A stretch of 38,983 nt of DNA from Pseudomonadota bacterium (GCA_023423065.1 JAFAGC010000066.1:1-38983); one strand, 5' to 3'; shown: positions 1-9,350, counted from the first letter of the stretch. Notes: a model not told the origin generated them from the sequence alone. Made by a program: numbers and translations.

Positions 1-30
1 GGGTCGGGTAGATCAGCTATCACTGCAAGC

Positions 31-72
31 CGTTTGCCCTGAGCGTAGGCGCGCAGCGCCGAAGTCGAAGGG
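31..72. repeat. Left arm of inverted repeat flanking the GIY-YIG gene
   Basis: The reverse complement of 31-72 matches 402-443 at 40 of 42 bases. The two arms enclose only the GIY-YIG gene and its ribosome binding site. The perfect, then near-perfect, match over 42 bases is seen directly. A role as a mobile cassette end or a dispersed genomic repeat is inferred. Confidence 0.9.
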
Positions 73-91
73 CCGCTCAAGGAGGAGCGGG

Positions 92-400
92 ATGTTCTGG
101 ACCTACATGCTCGAATGCGCGGACGGCAGCTACTACGTCGGCCACAGCGAAGACCTTGAGTACCGCCTGGCCCAACACGCATCCGGAACATTCCGGAACT
201 GCTACACCTACAAGCGCCGCCCGCTGCGGCTGATCTGGTCGCAGGCGTTCCCCGGCAGGGTCGAAGCGCTGGAAGCCGAGCGCAGGATCAAAGGCTGGAG
301 CCGCGCGAAGAAGCAGGCGCTGGTCGCCGGGGACTGGGGCAGGATCAATCAACTCGGCCGTGGCAAGCATCGGCATGAGAGGGCGGCGGTGTCTTCCTAG
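92..400 (+). CDS. GIY-YIG single-domain endonuclease (YhbQ/UPF0213-like)
   Basis: A 102-residue protein consisting almost entirely of one GIY-YIG nuclease domain. The two aromatic motifs appear as Y5-M-L near the start and Y15-V-G at 15-17, followed by R25 and H29. E61/E63 and the I66-K-G-W-S-R-x-K-K stretch match the C-terminal half of the YhbQ-like family, in which a tyrosine, an arginine and a glutamate support metal-dependent DNA cleavage. A strong Shine-Dalgarno (AAGGAGG at 79-85) lies six bases before the ATG and fixes the start. The last ~20 residues (basic, then Ser/Ala-rich) lie beyond the domain. The gene stands alone between 42-base inverted repeats, so it may belong to a repeat-associated family of nuclease cassettes. 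The biological substrate is unknown. Confidence 0.85.
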   Translation: MFWTYMLECADGSYYVGHSEDLEYRLAQHASGTFRNCYTYKRRPLRLIWSQAFPGRVEALEAERRIKGWSRAKKQALVAGDWGRINQLGRGKHRHERAAVSS

Positions 401-401
401 A

Positions 402-443
402 CCCTTCGACTTCGGCGCTGTGCGCCTACGCTCAGGGCGAACG
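402..443. repeat. Right arm of inverted repeat flanking the GIY-YIG gene
   Basis: This is the inverted partner of 31-72, with two mismatches. It begins two bases after the GIY-YIG stop codon. As a long hairpin in the transcript it could also act as a transcription end, but there is no T-tract behind it. Confidence 0.9.
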
Positions 444-579
444 GCAGCAAATGACTCCGTTGCCCAAGTGCCGTTCCTCGTGGCTCAAGCATTAACTCTT
501 CAGCAGTCCGTCCGCCAGCGCTCGCGTTCGGCGGCCGCGGGTTAATCCTCCTTTGACATCGCATCGGTATCCTCGCGCG

Positions 580-2523
580 ATGCGCTTGTTCCCCCGCCTT
601 GCCGCCATCGCCGTGTTGTCGACCATCGCGATGCCGGCCCTGGCGGTGAAGGTCGGCAAGGTGGACGTGGTCGGCCTGGACGAGGCCATGACCGAGAACG
701 TGCTGGTCAACCTGGGCCTGCAGGACGCAGTGGAAAGCGAGCGCGTGCTGACCGGCCGGCGCATGGCCTACCTGGTGCGCGTGGCGGAGGACGAAACCCG
801 CGAGGCGCTGGAACCGTTCGGTTACTACTCGCCCACCATCACCATCCAGCGCAGCGACCGCAACCGCCCCGAGTCGGCCGAGGACGAGACCGGCAGCGCC
901 AGCACAAGCACCGCGGCATCCACGAGCGCTGGCGCCGATGCGACGCGACGCGACCCGAACCGCGTGGTCAACATCACCATCACCGTGCAGCCGGGCGAGC
1001 CGGTGAAGGTCCGCGAGAGCACGGTCAACATCGAAGGTGACGCCGAGGACGACCGCTACCTCAACCAGGAACTGGACGCCTTCACCCCGCAGCCGGGCGA
1101 CGTGCTGGACCACGTCGGCTACGAAGCCAGCAAGGCCCGCATCACCCGCCGCCTGGCCGAGCGTGGCTACTTCGACGCCGATTTCCTGGCGCACCGCGTG
1201 GAAGTCACCCGCGCCGAGCAGGCCGCGGACATCGACCTGCGCTGGAACAGCGGCGACCGCTACGACATGGGCGCGATCACCTTCACCCAACAGCCGAAGC
1301 AGATCATCCGCTCGTCGCTGCTGGACAAGCTGGTGTACTGGAACCAGGGCGAGTACTACCACCAGGGCCGCCTGGACCGGCTGCGCGATTCGCTGCTGAA
1401 GCTGGACTACTTCAGCGCCATCGACATCGAGCCGCGGCCTGACCAGGCCGAAACGGTGACCGACGAAGACGGCGAAACCAGCCGCCAGGTCCCGGTGACG
1501 GTGACGCTGACGCCGGCCAAGCGCGACATCTACACCGCGGGCGTGAGCTACGGCACCGACAGCGGTGCCGGCGTCAGCTTCGGCCTGGAACGCCGCTACG
1601 TGAACGATCGCGGGCACAAGGCGCTGGGCCAGCTCGACTGGGCGCAGAAGCGCAAGACGCTCACCTTCCAGTACCGCGTGCCCGCATTCGCCTGGCTGGA
1701 TGGCTGGTACACCGCCAGCGCGCAGTTCGCGGACGAGCAGACCGACTACATCGACACCCGTCGCGTGGAACTGGTCGCCAGCCGCAGCGGCCAGTACAGC
1801 CGCCGCCTGAACCTGGTCGCATCGCTGCACGCGCTGCGCGAGCGCTGGGCCTACGACTACGACGGCGACGATGACAACAGCGACGACCCGCCCAAGCTGT
1901 ACCGCACCGCGAACTACTTTTACCCGTCGCTGCGCGCGGAGTACGCAGACGTGGACGACGTGTTCGCGCCGCGGCGCGGTATCGGCGGTTCGCTGGTGTT
2001 GCGCGGCGGCAGCGGCAAGACGGACGACTCCGACGGCAACGCCTTGTTCGCACAAGCGCATGCGCGCGCCAGCTGGTTCAAGGGCTTGGGCCCGAACGAC
2101 CGGCTGATCGTGCGCGGCGAACTGGGCCATACCTTCACCGACGCAGTGAACGAACTGCCGCCGTCCCTGCGCTTCTATGCCGGCGGCGACCGCAGCATCC
2201 GCGGCTACGAGTGGCGCGAAGTCGGGCCGCGCATCGTGGACGAGGACGGCGACGTCGTCTTCGCGCTCGGTGCCAAGAACGTGGTCACCGCCAGCGTGGA
2301 GTACGAGCGCTACTTCGACCAGAGCCCGTGGGGCATGGCGGTGTTCGTTGACACCGGCGACGCCTTCAACGGCAGCGGCGACAAGCCCGACCTGCACACC
2401 GGCGTCGGCGTGGGCGCGCGCTGGAAATCGCCGGTGGGCCCGATCCGCGTGGACATCGCGCGCGGGCTGGATGACCCGGATTCGCCGTTCACCCTGCACC
2501 TCAACATCGGCGCGGACTTCTGA
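580..2523 (+). CDS. tamA: TamA, Omp85-family outer membrane translocation subunit
   Basis: A 647-residue outer-membrane protein of the BamA/Omp85 superfamily. With TamB it forms the TAM complex, which inserts some beta-barrel proteins and is implicated in lipid homeostasis. The ATG at 580 is chosen because it opens directly into a signal peptide (MRLFPRLAAIAVLSTIAMPA, cut near ALA). A TTG at 553 is in frame but would add nine residues ahead of the signal. N-terminal POTRA-type repeats (about 25-310) precede a C-terminal surface-antigen beta-barrel. The barrel contains the conserved G535-G-D-x-S-I-R541-G-Y543 motif, and the chain ends in an aromatic residue (F). An acidic, Ser/Thr/Ala-rich stretch near residues 95-125 interrupts the POTRA region. 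The stop codon shares one base with the tamB start, which implies translational coupling. Confidence 0.9.
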   Translation: MRLFPRLAAIAVLSTIAMPALAVKVGKVDVVGLDEAMTENVLVNLGLQDAVESERVLTGRRMAYLVRVAEDETREALEPFGYYSPTITIQRSDRNRPESAEDETGSASTSTAASTSAGADATRRDPNRVVNITITVQPGEPVKVRESTVNIEGDAEDDRYLNQELDAFTPQPGDVLDHVGYEASKARITRRLAERGYFDADFLAHRVEVTRAEQAADIDLRWNSGDRYDMGAITFTQQPKQIIRSSLLDKLVYWNQGEYYHQGRLDRLRDSLLKLDYFSAIDIEPRPDQAETVTDEDGETSRQVPVTVTLTPAKRDIYTAGVSYGTDSGAGVSFGLERRYVNDRGHKALGQLDWAQKRKTLTFQYRVPAFAWLDGWYTASAQFADEQTDYIDTRRVELVASRSGQYSRRLNLVASLHALRERWAYDYDGDDDNSDDPPKLYRTANYFYPSLRAEYADVDDVFAPRRGIGGSLVLRGGSGKTDDSDGNALFAQAHARASWFKGLGPNDRLIVRGELGHTFTDAVNELPPSLRFYAGGDRSIRGYEWREVGPRIVDEDGDVVFALGAKNVVTASVEYERYFDQSPWGMAVFVDTGDAFNGSGDKPDLHTGVGVGARWKSPVGPIRVDIARGLDDPDSPFTLHLNIGADF

Positions 2524-5500
2524 TGGCACTGCGCAGGCGCCAACGCATCCCCGACAACCTCACGCCCGAGGAGCGCGAAGCGCGCATCGCGGAACTGCGC
2601 GCCAAGCGCAAGGCGCGCGCGCGCAAGCTGGCAATCCGCAGCGCGCTGGGTTCGGTGGCGGTGATCGTGCTGGCGCTGGTCGTGGGCTGGTGGCTGCTGT
2701 CCACGGTGGGCGGGCGCGACTTCCTGCTGGCGCAGGTCAAGGCGCGCTTGCCGGAAGGCACCGAACTGTCGTGGACCAGGGCCGAAGGCCCGGTGCGCGG
2801 GCCGATCGTCCTGGAAGGCGTGCGCTTCGTCAGCCGCGGCTGCCCGGCGGTGAACGAGGAACCCGTCGCCTACCCGGACTGCGACGCACCGCGCGTCACC
2901 ACCTTCACCGCCAAGCGCATCGAGGTGGATCCGGCGATCCGCCCGCTGTTCGGCAAGCGCCTGCGCCTGGACGCGCTGGACGTGCGCGACGCGACGCTCG
3001 ACCTGCCCGACTCCGACGAACCGTTCGAACTGCCCACCTGGCCCGACGCGCTGCCGCAGGTGTCGCCGCCGCTGGCGCTGCAGGCGGACCGCATCGTCAT
3101 CGACCGGCTGCGCGTGACCCGCCAGCGCGAACACCTGGTCGACCTGCGCAGCGTGCGCGGCGGGCTGGATGCCAGCGAAGGCCGCGTGCACGTGGAGCAG
3201 CTGAAGGTGGACAGTGACCTGGGCCGCTTCACCGCGCACGGCGACTACGCGCCGAAGGACAACTACCGCGCCAACCTGACCGCGACTGCGGTGTTTCCGC
3301 GCAAGCCCGGCCTGTCCCCGCTGCAGGCCACGCCGCCGCGGCTGGGACTGGTGGCGCGAGGCGACTTGGACAACATGGACGTGGGCATTGCCGGCGGGGT
3401 GCCGAAGCCGCTACGCGCGACGCTGCGCCTGCGCGGCGCGGAAAACCCGGTCTGGTCGCTGCGCGCGAACACCGAGGGCCTGGACCCGGCGGTGCTTGCC
3501 GGGGACGAAGCGTCAGCGACGCCGATGGCGTTCGACCTGCGCGCCGACGGCACCGGCGGCCGCGCGAAGCTGCAGGGCAACTTCCAGCAGGGTGAGTTGC
3601 GCGCGCGCATCCAGCCGTCGCAGGTGGCGCTGGAAGACAAGGTGCTGGCCTTCCAGCCGCTGGTGCTGGACGTGTTCGAAGGCCGCCTGGTGGTGCGCGG
3701 CAGCGGCGACTTCGGCGACCGCGGTGGCGCGGCGCCGCTGCGCTACGGCGTGGTGGCGCGTGGCCTGCGCTTCGGCGGCGGCGTGGACCCGGATGCTCCG
3801 ACAGCCGAACCGGCGCCATCGCTGGTCGTGGATGCCGACCTGGGCATCGCCGGGCGCCGCGACGCCTGGGCCGCGCAGGGCAAGGCGACCGTGCAGCGCA
3901 ACGGCGACGCCGCCGAACTGACCCTGGACGGACGCGGCAACGGCGAACGCCTGCAGCTGCGTTCGCTGCAGGCGCGGATGCCCAGCGGCACGCTGGATGC
4001 GAAAGGCGTGGTCGGCTGGGCCCCGGCCACCAACTGGAAGCTCGACGCCACCCTGGACGGCTTCGACCCCGGCTACTTCGCACCCGGCTGGAACGGTGAA
4101 GTGGAAGCCGTCATCGCCACCGACGGCCGCGCGCGCGACGGCGGCGACGGCTTCGACGGAACGGTCAAGGTCGCCGACATCGGCGGCCGCCTGCGTGGCC
4201 GCGCGCTGTCCGGCAACGCCGACATCAAGCTCGCAGGGCAGAGCTACAGCGGCGACGTCCTGCTCGGCGTGGGCAACGGCAGCCTGAAGGCGAACGGCAG
4301 CTACACCGCGGGTCCGACGGCGGGCTGGCAGGCGAAGGCAACGCTGGACGACTTCGATCCGTCCCTGTTGCTGGAGGACTGGAACGGCGCGCTGGATGCC
4401 GAAATGGCCAGCACCGGCGAAACGCTGGCGGACGGCGCGCTGCAGATCGACGTGGACGCGCAGCGCCTGGGCGGCTCGCTGCGTGGCCGTGCCGTCTCCG
4501 GCGGTGGTGACGTGCGCATGGTGCTGCCGCAGGGCGGCGGGTTCGACAACGCGCGTTTCAGCGGCGACATCGACCTGCGCTCCGGCGGCAGCCACCTGGT
4601 CGCCGAAGGCAGCGTGGCCGACCGCTTCGACGTGGACGCGCAGTTCCTGCCGGTGCGCCTGGACGACTTCCTGCCCAGCGCCGCCGGCAGCCTGCAGGGC
4701 ACGCTGCGCCTGAGCGGCCCGCGCAAGGCGCCGGACATCGCGGCAGACCTCAGCGGCAGCGGCCTGCGCTACGGCGACTACCGCGCCGACAGCCTGACCG
4801 CGCAGGGCAACCTGCCGTGGAGCGGCAGCGGTGGACAGCTCGCGGTGCGCGCGCAGGGACTGAACGCGGGCGTCGCCTTCGAACGGCTGAGCATCGACGC
4901 ACGCGGCGCGGTGGAAAACCTGCAGCTGGAAGCGGACGCCAGCAGCGAGGCGCTGGGGGCGCTATCGCTGTCCGGCACCGCGCAGTCGCGCGATGGCCGC
5001 TGGAACGGCACGCTGGCGCGATTGCAGCTCACGCCCACGCGCGGTGCGGCGTGGCAGCTGCAGTCGCCGGCGAATTACGCGCAAAGCGGCAGCGGCTTCA
5101 CCCTGTCGCGCAGCTGCTTCACCTCTAGCGCCGGCGGTTCGCTATGCGCCGACGCGAACTGGCCGGGGCGCGGCATCAACGTCACTGGCGAAGGCCTGCC
5201 GCTGAGCCTGGCCGATGCCTACCTGCCGGAACGCGATGACGGGCGGCCGTGGCTGCTCAACGGCGACATCGGCCTGACCGCACAGGTGCGGCCCAGCGGC
5301 AACGCATGGGCTGGCAACGTGCAGGTGCGCTCGCCGCAGGGCGGCATCCGCACCAGCCGGCGCTCGCGCAACGACCTCATCGGCTACCGCGGCCTGTCGC
5401 TGGATGCGGAATTCAACGCGCAGCGTATCCAGGCCAACCTGGCCTCGGGCCTGTCCGATGGCGGCCGCGTCGCTGCGCGCATCACCACCGGCTGGGACGA

Positions 5501-6761
5501 CCTGGCGCCGCTGTCCGGCGAAGTGTCGGTGAACACCACCGAGCTGACCTGGATCGAACTGTTCTCGCCGGACATCGTCGACCCCACCGGCAACCTGCAG
5601 GGCCGCATCGCGCTCAGCGGCACGCGCGGCAGCCCGCTGCTTGGCGGGCTGGCCGCGCTGACCGGCTTCAACACCGAAGTGCCGTCGCTCAACATCGAGC
5701 TCACCAACGGCGACATCCGCATGAACGCGCAGCCGGATGGCAGCGCGCGGATCACCGGCGCGGTGCGTTCCGGCGACGGCGTGCTGAACGTGGACGGCAG
5801 CCTGAACTGGCGCACGTCCGACGCGCCGCTGGTGCTGAACCTGCGCGGCGAAAACGTGCTGGCCTCCGACACCCGCGACGTGCGCGCGGTGATCAACCCG
5901 GACGTGGTGGTGCGCTACCAGGCCGGGCAGCCGATCACCGTCACCGGCACCGTGACCGTGCCAGAGGCGCTGCTGGAACTGGAGCGCCTGGACGACGGCG
6001 TGTCCGCGTCGTCCGACGTGGTGGTGCTGGATCCGGTGAAGCCGGAAGCCGAACCGTCTTCGCCGCTGGCCATGGACCTGACCCTGGCGATGGGCGACGA
6101 CGTGCTGCTGAAGGGCTTCGGCCTGGACGGCCAGCTCGGCGGGCGGCTGCGCGTGCGTGCGGTGCCCGGCCGCGAAATGACCGGCAGCGGCGCGCTGGAG
6201 ATCGAAGGCGAGTACGAAGCCTACGGGCAGGAACTGCAGATCGCGCAGGGCCAGCTGCTGTGGAGCAACTCGCCGATCTCCAACCCGATCCTCAACGTGC
6301 GTGCCGAACGCGAGATCGGCGACGTCATCGCCGGCATCCGCGTCACCGGCAGCGCGTCGGCGCCGAAGGCCGAGGCCTACAGCAACCAGGGCGGCAGCCA
6401 GTCCGACGCGCTGGCCTACCTCACCCTGGGCCGGCCGATTTCCGGCCTGTCCAGCAGCGAAGCCAGCGACGTCAGCGCCGCGTCGGCCGCGCTCACCGCG
6501 GGCGGCGGCATGATCGCCTCGCAGCTGGGCGAGAAGATTGGCCTCGACGACGCCGGCGTGCTGCAGTCGCGCACCGCGGGCGCCGTGTTCGGCGTGGGCA
6601 AGTACCTGTCGCCACGCGTCTACGTGGGCTACGGCGTGTCGCTACTCGGTACCGGCCAGGTGATGATGCTCAAGTACCTGCTGCGCAAGGGCTTCGACAT
6701 CCAGATCGAATCCAGCAGCGTGGAGAACCGCGGTTCGGTGAACTGGCGCAAGGAGAAATAG
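2523..6761 (+). CDS. tamB: TamB, inner-membrane-anchored periplasmic translocation protein
   Basis: A 1412-residue protein of the TamB/DUF490 (AsmA-like) family. A basic, Arg-rich cytoplasmic N-terminus (1-36) leads into one transmembrane helix (about 37-60) and a very long periplasmic part made of repeated beta-rich units. These contain recurring patterns such as 'ATLDGFDPGYFAPGWNGEVEA' near 510 and 'ATLDDFDPSLLLEDWNGALDA' near 607. Such proteins form a long hydrophobic groove that spans the periplasm and docks with TamA. The C-terminal ~350 residues are the conserved DUF490 domain, ending in a barrel-like segment with ALAYLTLGRP and GVGKYLSPRVYVGYG. Length is in the normal range for the family. 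The gene overlaps tamA by one base and is followed after five bases by a membrane protein gene. Confidence 0.92.
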   Translation: MALRRRQRIPDNLTPEEREARIAELRAKRKARARKLAIRSALGSVAVIVLALVVGWWLLSTVGGRDFLLAQVKARLPEGTELSWTRAEGPVRGPIVLEGVRFVSRGCPAVNEEPVAYPDCDAPRVTTFTAKRIEVDPAIRPLFGKRLRLDALDVRDATLDLPDSDEPFELPTWPDALPQVSPPLALQADRIVIDRLRVTRQREHLVDLRSVRGGLDASEGRVHVEQLKVDSDLGRFTAHGDYAPKDNYRANLTATAVFPRKPGLSPLQATPPRLGLVARGDLDNMDVGIAGGVPKPLRATLRLRGAENPVWSLRANTEGLDPAVLAGDEASATPMAFDLRADGTGGRAKLQGNFQQGELRARIQPSQVALEDKVLAFQPLVLDVFEGRLVVRGSGDFGDRGGAAPLRYGVVARGLRFGGGVDPDAPTAEPAPSLVVDADLGIAGRRDAWAAQGKATVQRNGDAAELTLDGRGNGERLQLRSLQARMPSGTLDAKGVVGWAPATNWKLDATLDGFDPGYFAPGWNGEVEAVIATDGRARDGGDGFDGTVKVADIGGRLRGRALSGNADIKLAGQSYSGDVLLGVGNGSLKANGSYTAGPTAGWQAKATLDDFDPSLLLEDWNGALDAEMASTGETLADGALQIDVDAQRLGGSLRGRAVSGGGDVRMVLPQGGGFDNARFSGDIDLRSGGSHLVAEGSVADRFDVDAQFLPVRLDDFLPSAAGSLQGTLRLSGPRKAPDIAADLSGSGLRYGDYRADSLTAQGNLPWSGSGGQLAVRAQGLNAGVAFERLSIDARGAVENLQLEADASSEALGALSLSGTAQSRDGRWNGTLARLQLTPTRGAAWQLQSPANYAQSGSGFTLSRSCFTSSAGGSLCADANWPGRGINVTGEGLPLSLADAYLPERDDGRPWLLNGDIGLTAQVRPSGNAWAGNVQVRSPQGGIRTSRRSRNDLIGYRGLSLDAEFNAQRIQANLASGLSDGGRVAARITTGWDDLAPLSGEVSVNTTELTWIELFSPDIVDPTGNLQGRIALSGTRGSPLLGGLAALTGFNTEVPSLNIELTNGDIRMNAQPDGSARITGAVRSGDGVLNVDGSLNWRTSDAPLVLNLRGENVLASDTRDVRAVINPDVVVRYQAGQPITVTGTVTVPEALLELERLDDGVSASSDVVVLDPVKPEAEPSSPLAMDLTLAMGDDVLLKGFGLDGQLGGRLRVRAVPGREMTGSGALEIEGEYEAYGQELQIAQGQLLWSNSPISNPILNVRAEREIGDVIAGIRVTGSASAPKAEAYSNQGGSQSDALAYLTLGRPISGLSSSEASDVSAASAALTAGGGMIASQLGEKIGLDDAGVLQSRTAGAVFGVGKYLSPRVYVGYGVSLLGTGQVMMLKYLLRKGFDIQIESSSVENRGSVNWRKEK

Positions 6762-6766
6762 CGCGC

Positions 6767-7507
6767 GTGAAACTGCCGACGATTCGCTTCGCCTCGCGCG
6801 CGGAGGCGGTACGCGACCTGCGCACGCGGCTGGAAAGCGGCAGCTGGCCGCGCCTGCAGATGATGCTGCTGGTGATGCTGACCGGCGCGTCGGGCTTCAT
6901 CGCCTCGGTGGTGATGCTGGCAGTCGGCATGCAGCGCATGGGCCTGCGCTACCTGCTGGCCTGCTGCGTGGCTTACGCGTGCTTCCTGGGCCTGCTGTGG
7001 ATCTGGATCCACTGGCGCAAGGGCGACCACGTGGACCTGTCGCACCTTCCCGACCTGCCCGGCGACGGCGCAGGCTGGCGCGGAGGCGGCGGCAGTTCGG
7101 GTGGCGGCGGCGCCAGCGCCAGCTTCGATGCACCGAACGTGCCCACGCCGTTCTCGTCGCCTGCGTCGTCGTCTTCGAAGTCCGGCTTCGACCTGCCCGA
7201 CGTGGATGCCGACGCGGTGCCCGTGCTGCTGGTGTTGATGGTGGCCGCGTTGCTGCTGTCGTCGCTGTTCGTGGTCTGGACCGCGCCGGTCCTGTTCGCC
7301 GAACTGCTGCTGGACGGCGTGCTGGCCACCGGCCTGTACCGGCGGTTGCGCCACATCGAAACCCGGCACTGGCTGCAGACCGCGCTGCGCAAGACCGCAT
7401 GGCCCTTCGTGCTCACCACGGCCGTGCTGGCTGCCTGCGGCTACGGCTTGCAGGTGGCGATTCCGGGCGCCGATTCCATCGGCGACGCGCTGCGCCTGGT
7501 CCTCTAG
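6767..7507 (+). CDS. Multi-pass membrane protein of unknown function
   Basis: A 246-residue protein that I do not recognise. The frame is open far upstream inside tamB, but a GTG at 6767, preceded by AGGAG at about 6751-6755, gives the only sensible start. Two N-terminal hydrophobic helices (about 23-47 and 52-75) are followed by a Gly/Ser-rich linker (about 95-115) and an acidic Ser/Pro-rich stretch. A very hydrophobic helix pair (about 145-185) comes next, and a last helix (about 212-230) lies before the C-terminus. The linker resembles the Gly-rich tails of some membrane proteins but shows no catalytic motif. It directly follows tamB and is probably co-transcribed with it; a role with TAM is only a guess from position. 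Confidence 0.75.
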   Translation: MKLPTIRFASRAEAVRDLRTRLESGSWPRLQMMLLVMLTGASGFIASVVMLAVGMQRMGLRYLLACCVAYACFLGLLWIWIHWRKGDHVDLSHLPDLPGDGAGWRGGGGSSGGGGASASFDAPNVPTPFSSPASSSSKSGFDLPDVDADAVPVLLVLMVAALLLSSLFVVWTAPVLFAELLLDGVLATGLYRRLRHIETRHWLQTALRKTAWPFVLTTAVLAACGYGLQVAIPGADSIGDALRLVL

Positions 7508-7556
7508 GTCGATCTCCGCCGCGCGCCCATGTGGCGTGCGGCGTGCAAAACAACAC

Positions 7557-8867
7557 TCAGCCTTGTGGCGCTGCGCTTCCCGGCTTCGGGGTGAAGATCG
7601 CGCCGTGCAGGCTGCTGGTCTTGTCGACCACGTCGGTCCAGACGATGTAGCCGCGTCCGTACCCCCCCACCCGCGGCCCCAAGCCGGTGCCGCGGCCCCT
7701 GCCCTGCAGTTTCGCGATTTCCACTTTCTCCAGTTGCGCCGACAGATCCGGCGCATAGCGCGCCAGCCAGAGCGACTGTCCGCTCGCGTCTTCGCGCGTC
7801 CACAGCACCCACGCGGCGCCCGCATCCAGCGCCACGTCGACGCGCCCCTGCACGGCCTCGCCCTGTTCCAGCACCACCGGTGCCCCGAAGCTGTCGCCGG
7901 CATCGGTGCTGTGCGCCAGCTTGACCGCAGGCGTGTTGCCGGCCGCCGTGTACCAGCCGACGACGGCAGCGCTGCCGCGCGCCGCCACCGATGGACCGTT
8001 CACCGGGCAGGCCGGCATCTTCCAGTTGTCGGACGACACCGGCTTCGACGTGCTCCAGGCGCTGCCGTCGAAGCGGATCGCATGGATGTCGCGGATTTCC
8101 TCCGCGGTGCGGTCGCGATACACCAGCAGCGGACCCTTGTCGGTCAGCGCGGCGTCGGTCTGGCAGCAGTCGCAGACCGAGGCATCCAGTTCGGTATCGC
8201 CACCGGTACGCAGCGTACTGTCGAAGACGCCACTGCGCAGGGTCATCGCCCCGCCGCCGTGGCCTGCGTGCCCACCCTCGCCTTGTGCCGCCGCGGTATT
8301 GCGGCCGTCCAGCCAGGCGATGCCCAGCTTGTCGTTGCCCTGCGGCCACAGCGCGGCGAAACCGTGCTCGGTGGTGGTGCCGTCGGTGTGCGGGCGCACC
8401 GGCTCGCTCCAGTTCATGCCGTCGTTGCGCGACGTGCTCAGCACTACGTCGTAGGCGTAAGGCGCCGCGCCCGACTTCTGCAGCCATTGCACCCACAGCG
8501 CGCCGTCCGGTGTGGCCAGGATGTGCGGCGTGTCGGCCCAGTTGGCGAAGAACGAGTTGCCAATGGCAATCGTGCGGGTGACGTCCCACGGCCCGTCACC
8601 ACCGAACTGCGCGAACTGGAACCGCGTGCGCCGGCCCTCCTGCACGTCGAGCCAGCTCAACAGCAGGCGGCCGTCCGGTGCCAGCGCCAGGTCAGGCTGC
8701 GCGGCGCCGGGACCGGCAGGCAAGGTCCACGGCTGCAAGCCGGGTTGCGCGGCGGCCGCGGCAGGCGTTGATGCTTCCGAATTGGTCGCGTCACGGCTGC
8801 AGCCGACGGCGGCGAGCGTGGCCGCGAGTACGGCGGTGAGTACGCGAAGTTGCAGGATCGTCTTCAT
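7557..8867 (-). CDS. Asp-box (sialidase-like fold) lipoprotein
   Basis: A 436-residue lipoprotein. The ATG at 8867 is preferred over an upstream in-frame start because it begins a signal peptide with lipobox LAAVG-C23. The mature part has the repeated beta-strand style of BNR/Asp-box propellers: S146-R-N-D-G-M-N-W153 and S320-T-D-A-G-D-S-F327 are Asp-box motifs. No sialidase arginine triad could be assigned, so enzymatic activity is not claimed. Two unusual features are a His/Gly-rich loop (GEGGHAGHGGG) just before a clustered cysteine motif C232-D-C234-C235, which could bind a metal. The gene converges with the preceding membrane protein gene (49 bases apart) and diverges from the DUF2007 gene. 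Confidence 0.7.
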   Translation of the reverse strand: MKTILQLRVLTAVLAATLAAVGCSRDATNSEASTPAAAAAQPGLQPWTLPAGPGAAQPDLALAPDGRLLLSWLDVQEGRRTRFQFAQFGGDGPWDVTRTIAIGNSFFANWADTPHILATPDGALWVQWLQKSGAAPYAYDVVLSTSRNDGMNWSEPVRPHTDGTTTEHGFAALWPQGNDKLGIAWLDGRNTAAAQGEGGHAGHGGGAMTLRSGVFDSTLRTGGDTELDASVCDCCQTDAALTDKGPLLVYRDRTAEEIRDIHAIRFDGSAWSTSKPVSSDNWKMPACPVNGPSVAARGSAAVVGWYTAAGNTPAVKLAHSTDAGDSFGAPVVLEQGEAVQGRVDVALDAGAAWVLWTREDASGQSLWLARYAPDLSAQLEKVEIAKLQGRGRGTGLGPRVGGYGRGYIVWTDVVDKTSSLHGAIFTPKPGSAAPQG

Positions 8868-8925
8868 GCGCGCAGGGTACTCCCACGGCATTGCCGCCGT
8901 GAACGACGCGTCGCCCTTCCACCGC

Positions 8926-9294
8926 ATGTTCACCACCCTTGCCCGCTACCACGACCCCATCGAAGCGCACATCGCCTGCGGACGCCTGCGTGCCGAAGGC
9001 ATCGACGCGCACGTGGCCGATGACCAGCTGGGCCTGGCCAACTGGGAATGGCGGCTGGCCGTCGGCGGCATCCGCGTACGCGTGGCGGATGCGGACGTGG
9101 AGCGCGCGCAGCACGTGTTGAACGAGATGGACGCGGGCGGTTACGCGCTGGAACCCGAGTGCGACGAGAGCTCGCTGTCCGCACCATCGCGCGAAACGCT
9201 GTCCAGCCGCATCGCCTGGATTGCGCTGATGCTGTTCAACATCCCCCTGCCCTGGCGCCGCCGCAACAGCGACGACGCCGTGCGAGAAGTCTGA
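8926..9294 (+). CDS. DUF2007-type small protein
   Basis: A 122-residue protein. The N-terminal ~75 residues (MFTTLARYHDPIEAHIACGR, then LRAEGIDAHVADDQ and a V-R-V-x-x-x-D-V-E-R-A-Q ending) have the betaalpha-betabeta pattern of DUF2007 'putative signal transducing' proteins. This ferredoxin-like fold resembles PII-related domains. The C-terminal 45 residues contain a short hydrophobic segment (RIAWIALMLFNIPLPW) and a basic tail, so the protein may be peripherally membrane bound. The ATG at 8926 is chosen because the domain starts there. It diverges from the Asp-box lipoprotein gene. Function is unknown for the family. Confidence 0.75.
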   Translation: MFTTLARYHDPIEAHIACGRLRAEGIDAHVADDQLGLANWEWRLAVGGIRVRVADADVERAQHVLNEMDAGGYALEPECDESSLSAPSRETLSSRIAWIALMLFNIPLPWRRRNSDDAVREV

Positions 9295-9350
9295 CGCGAC
9301 ATGCAGGCGCGGCTATTGTCGCGAGCTTTCGCGGCTTCTTGTTGAATATC

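Noticed and set aside
397..2529. Long minus-strand open frame opposite tamA (710 codons)
   Set aside because: High-GC shadow: the plus strand encodes a full TamA with signal peptide, POTRA region and barrel, while the minus frame is Ala/Val/His/Arg-rich with no domain.
6629..7903. Minus-strand open frame overlapping tamB, the membrane protein and the lipoprotein gene
   Set aside because: It spans three supported genes and has only Arg-rich low-complexity sequence.
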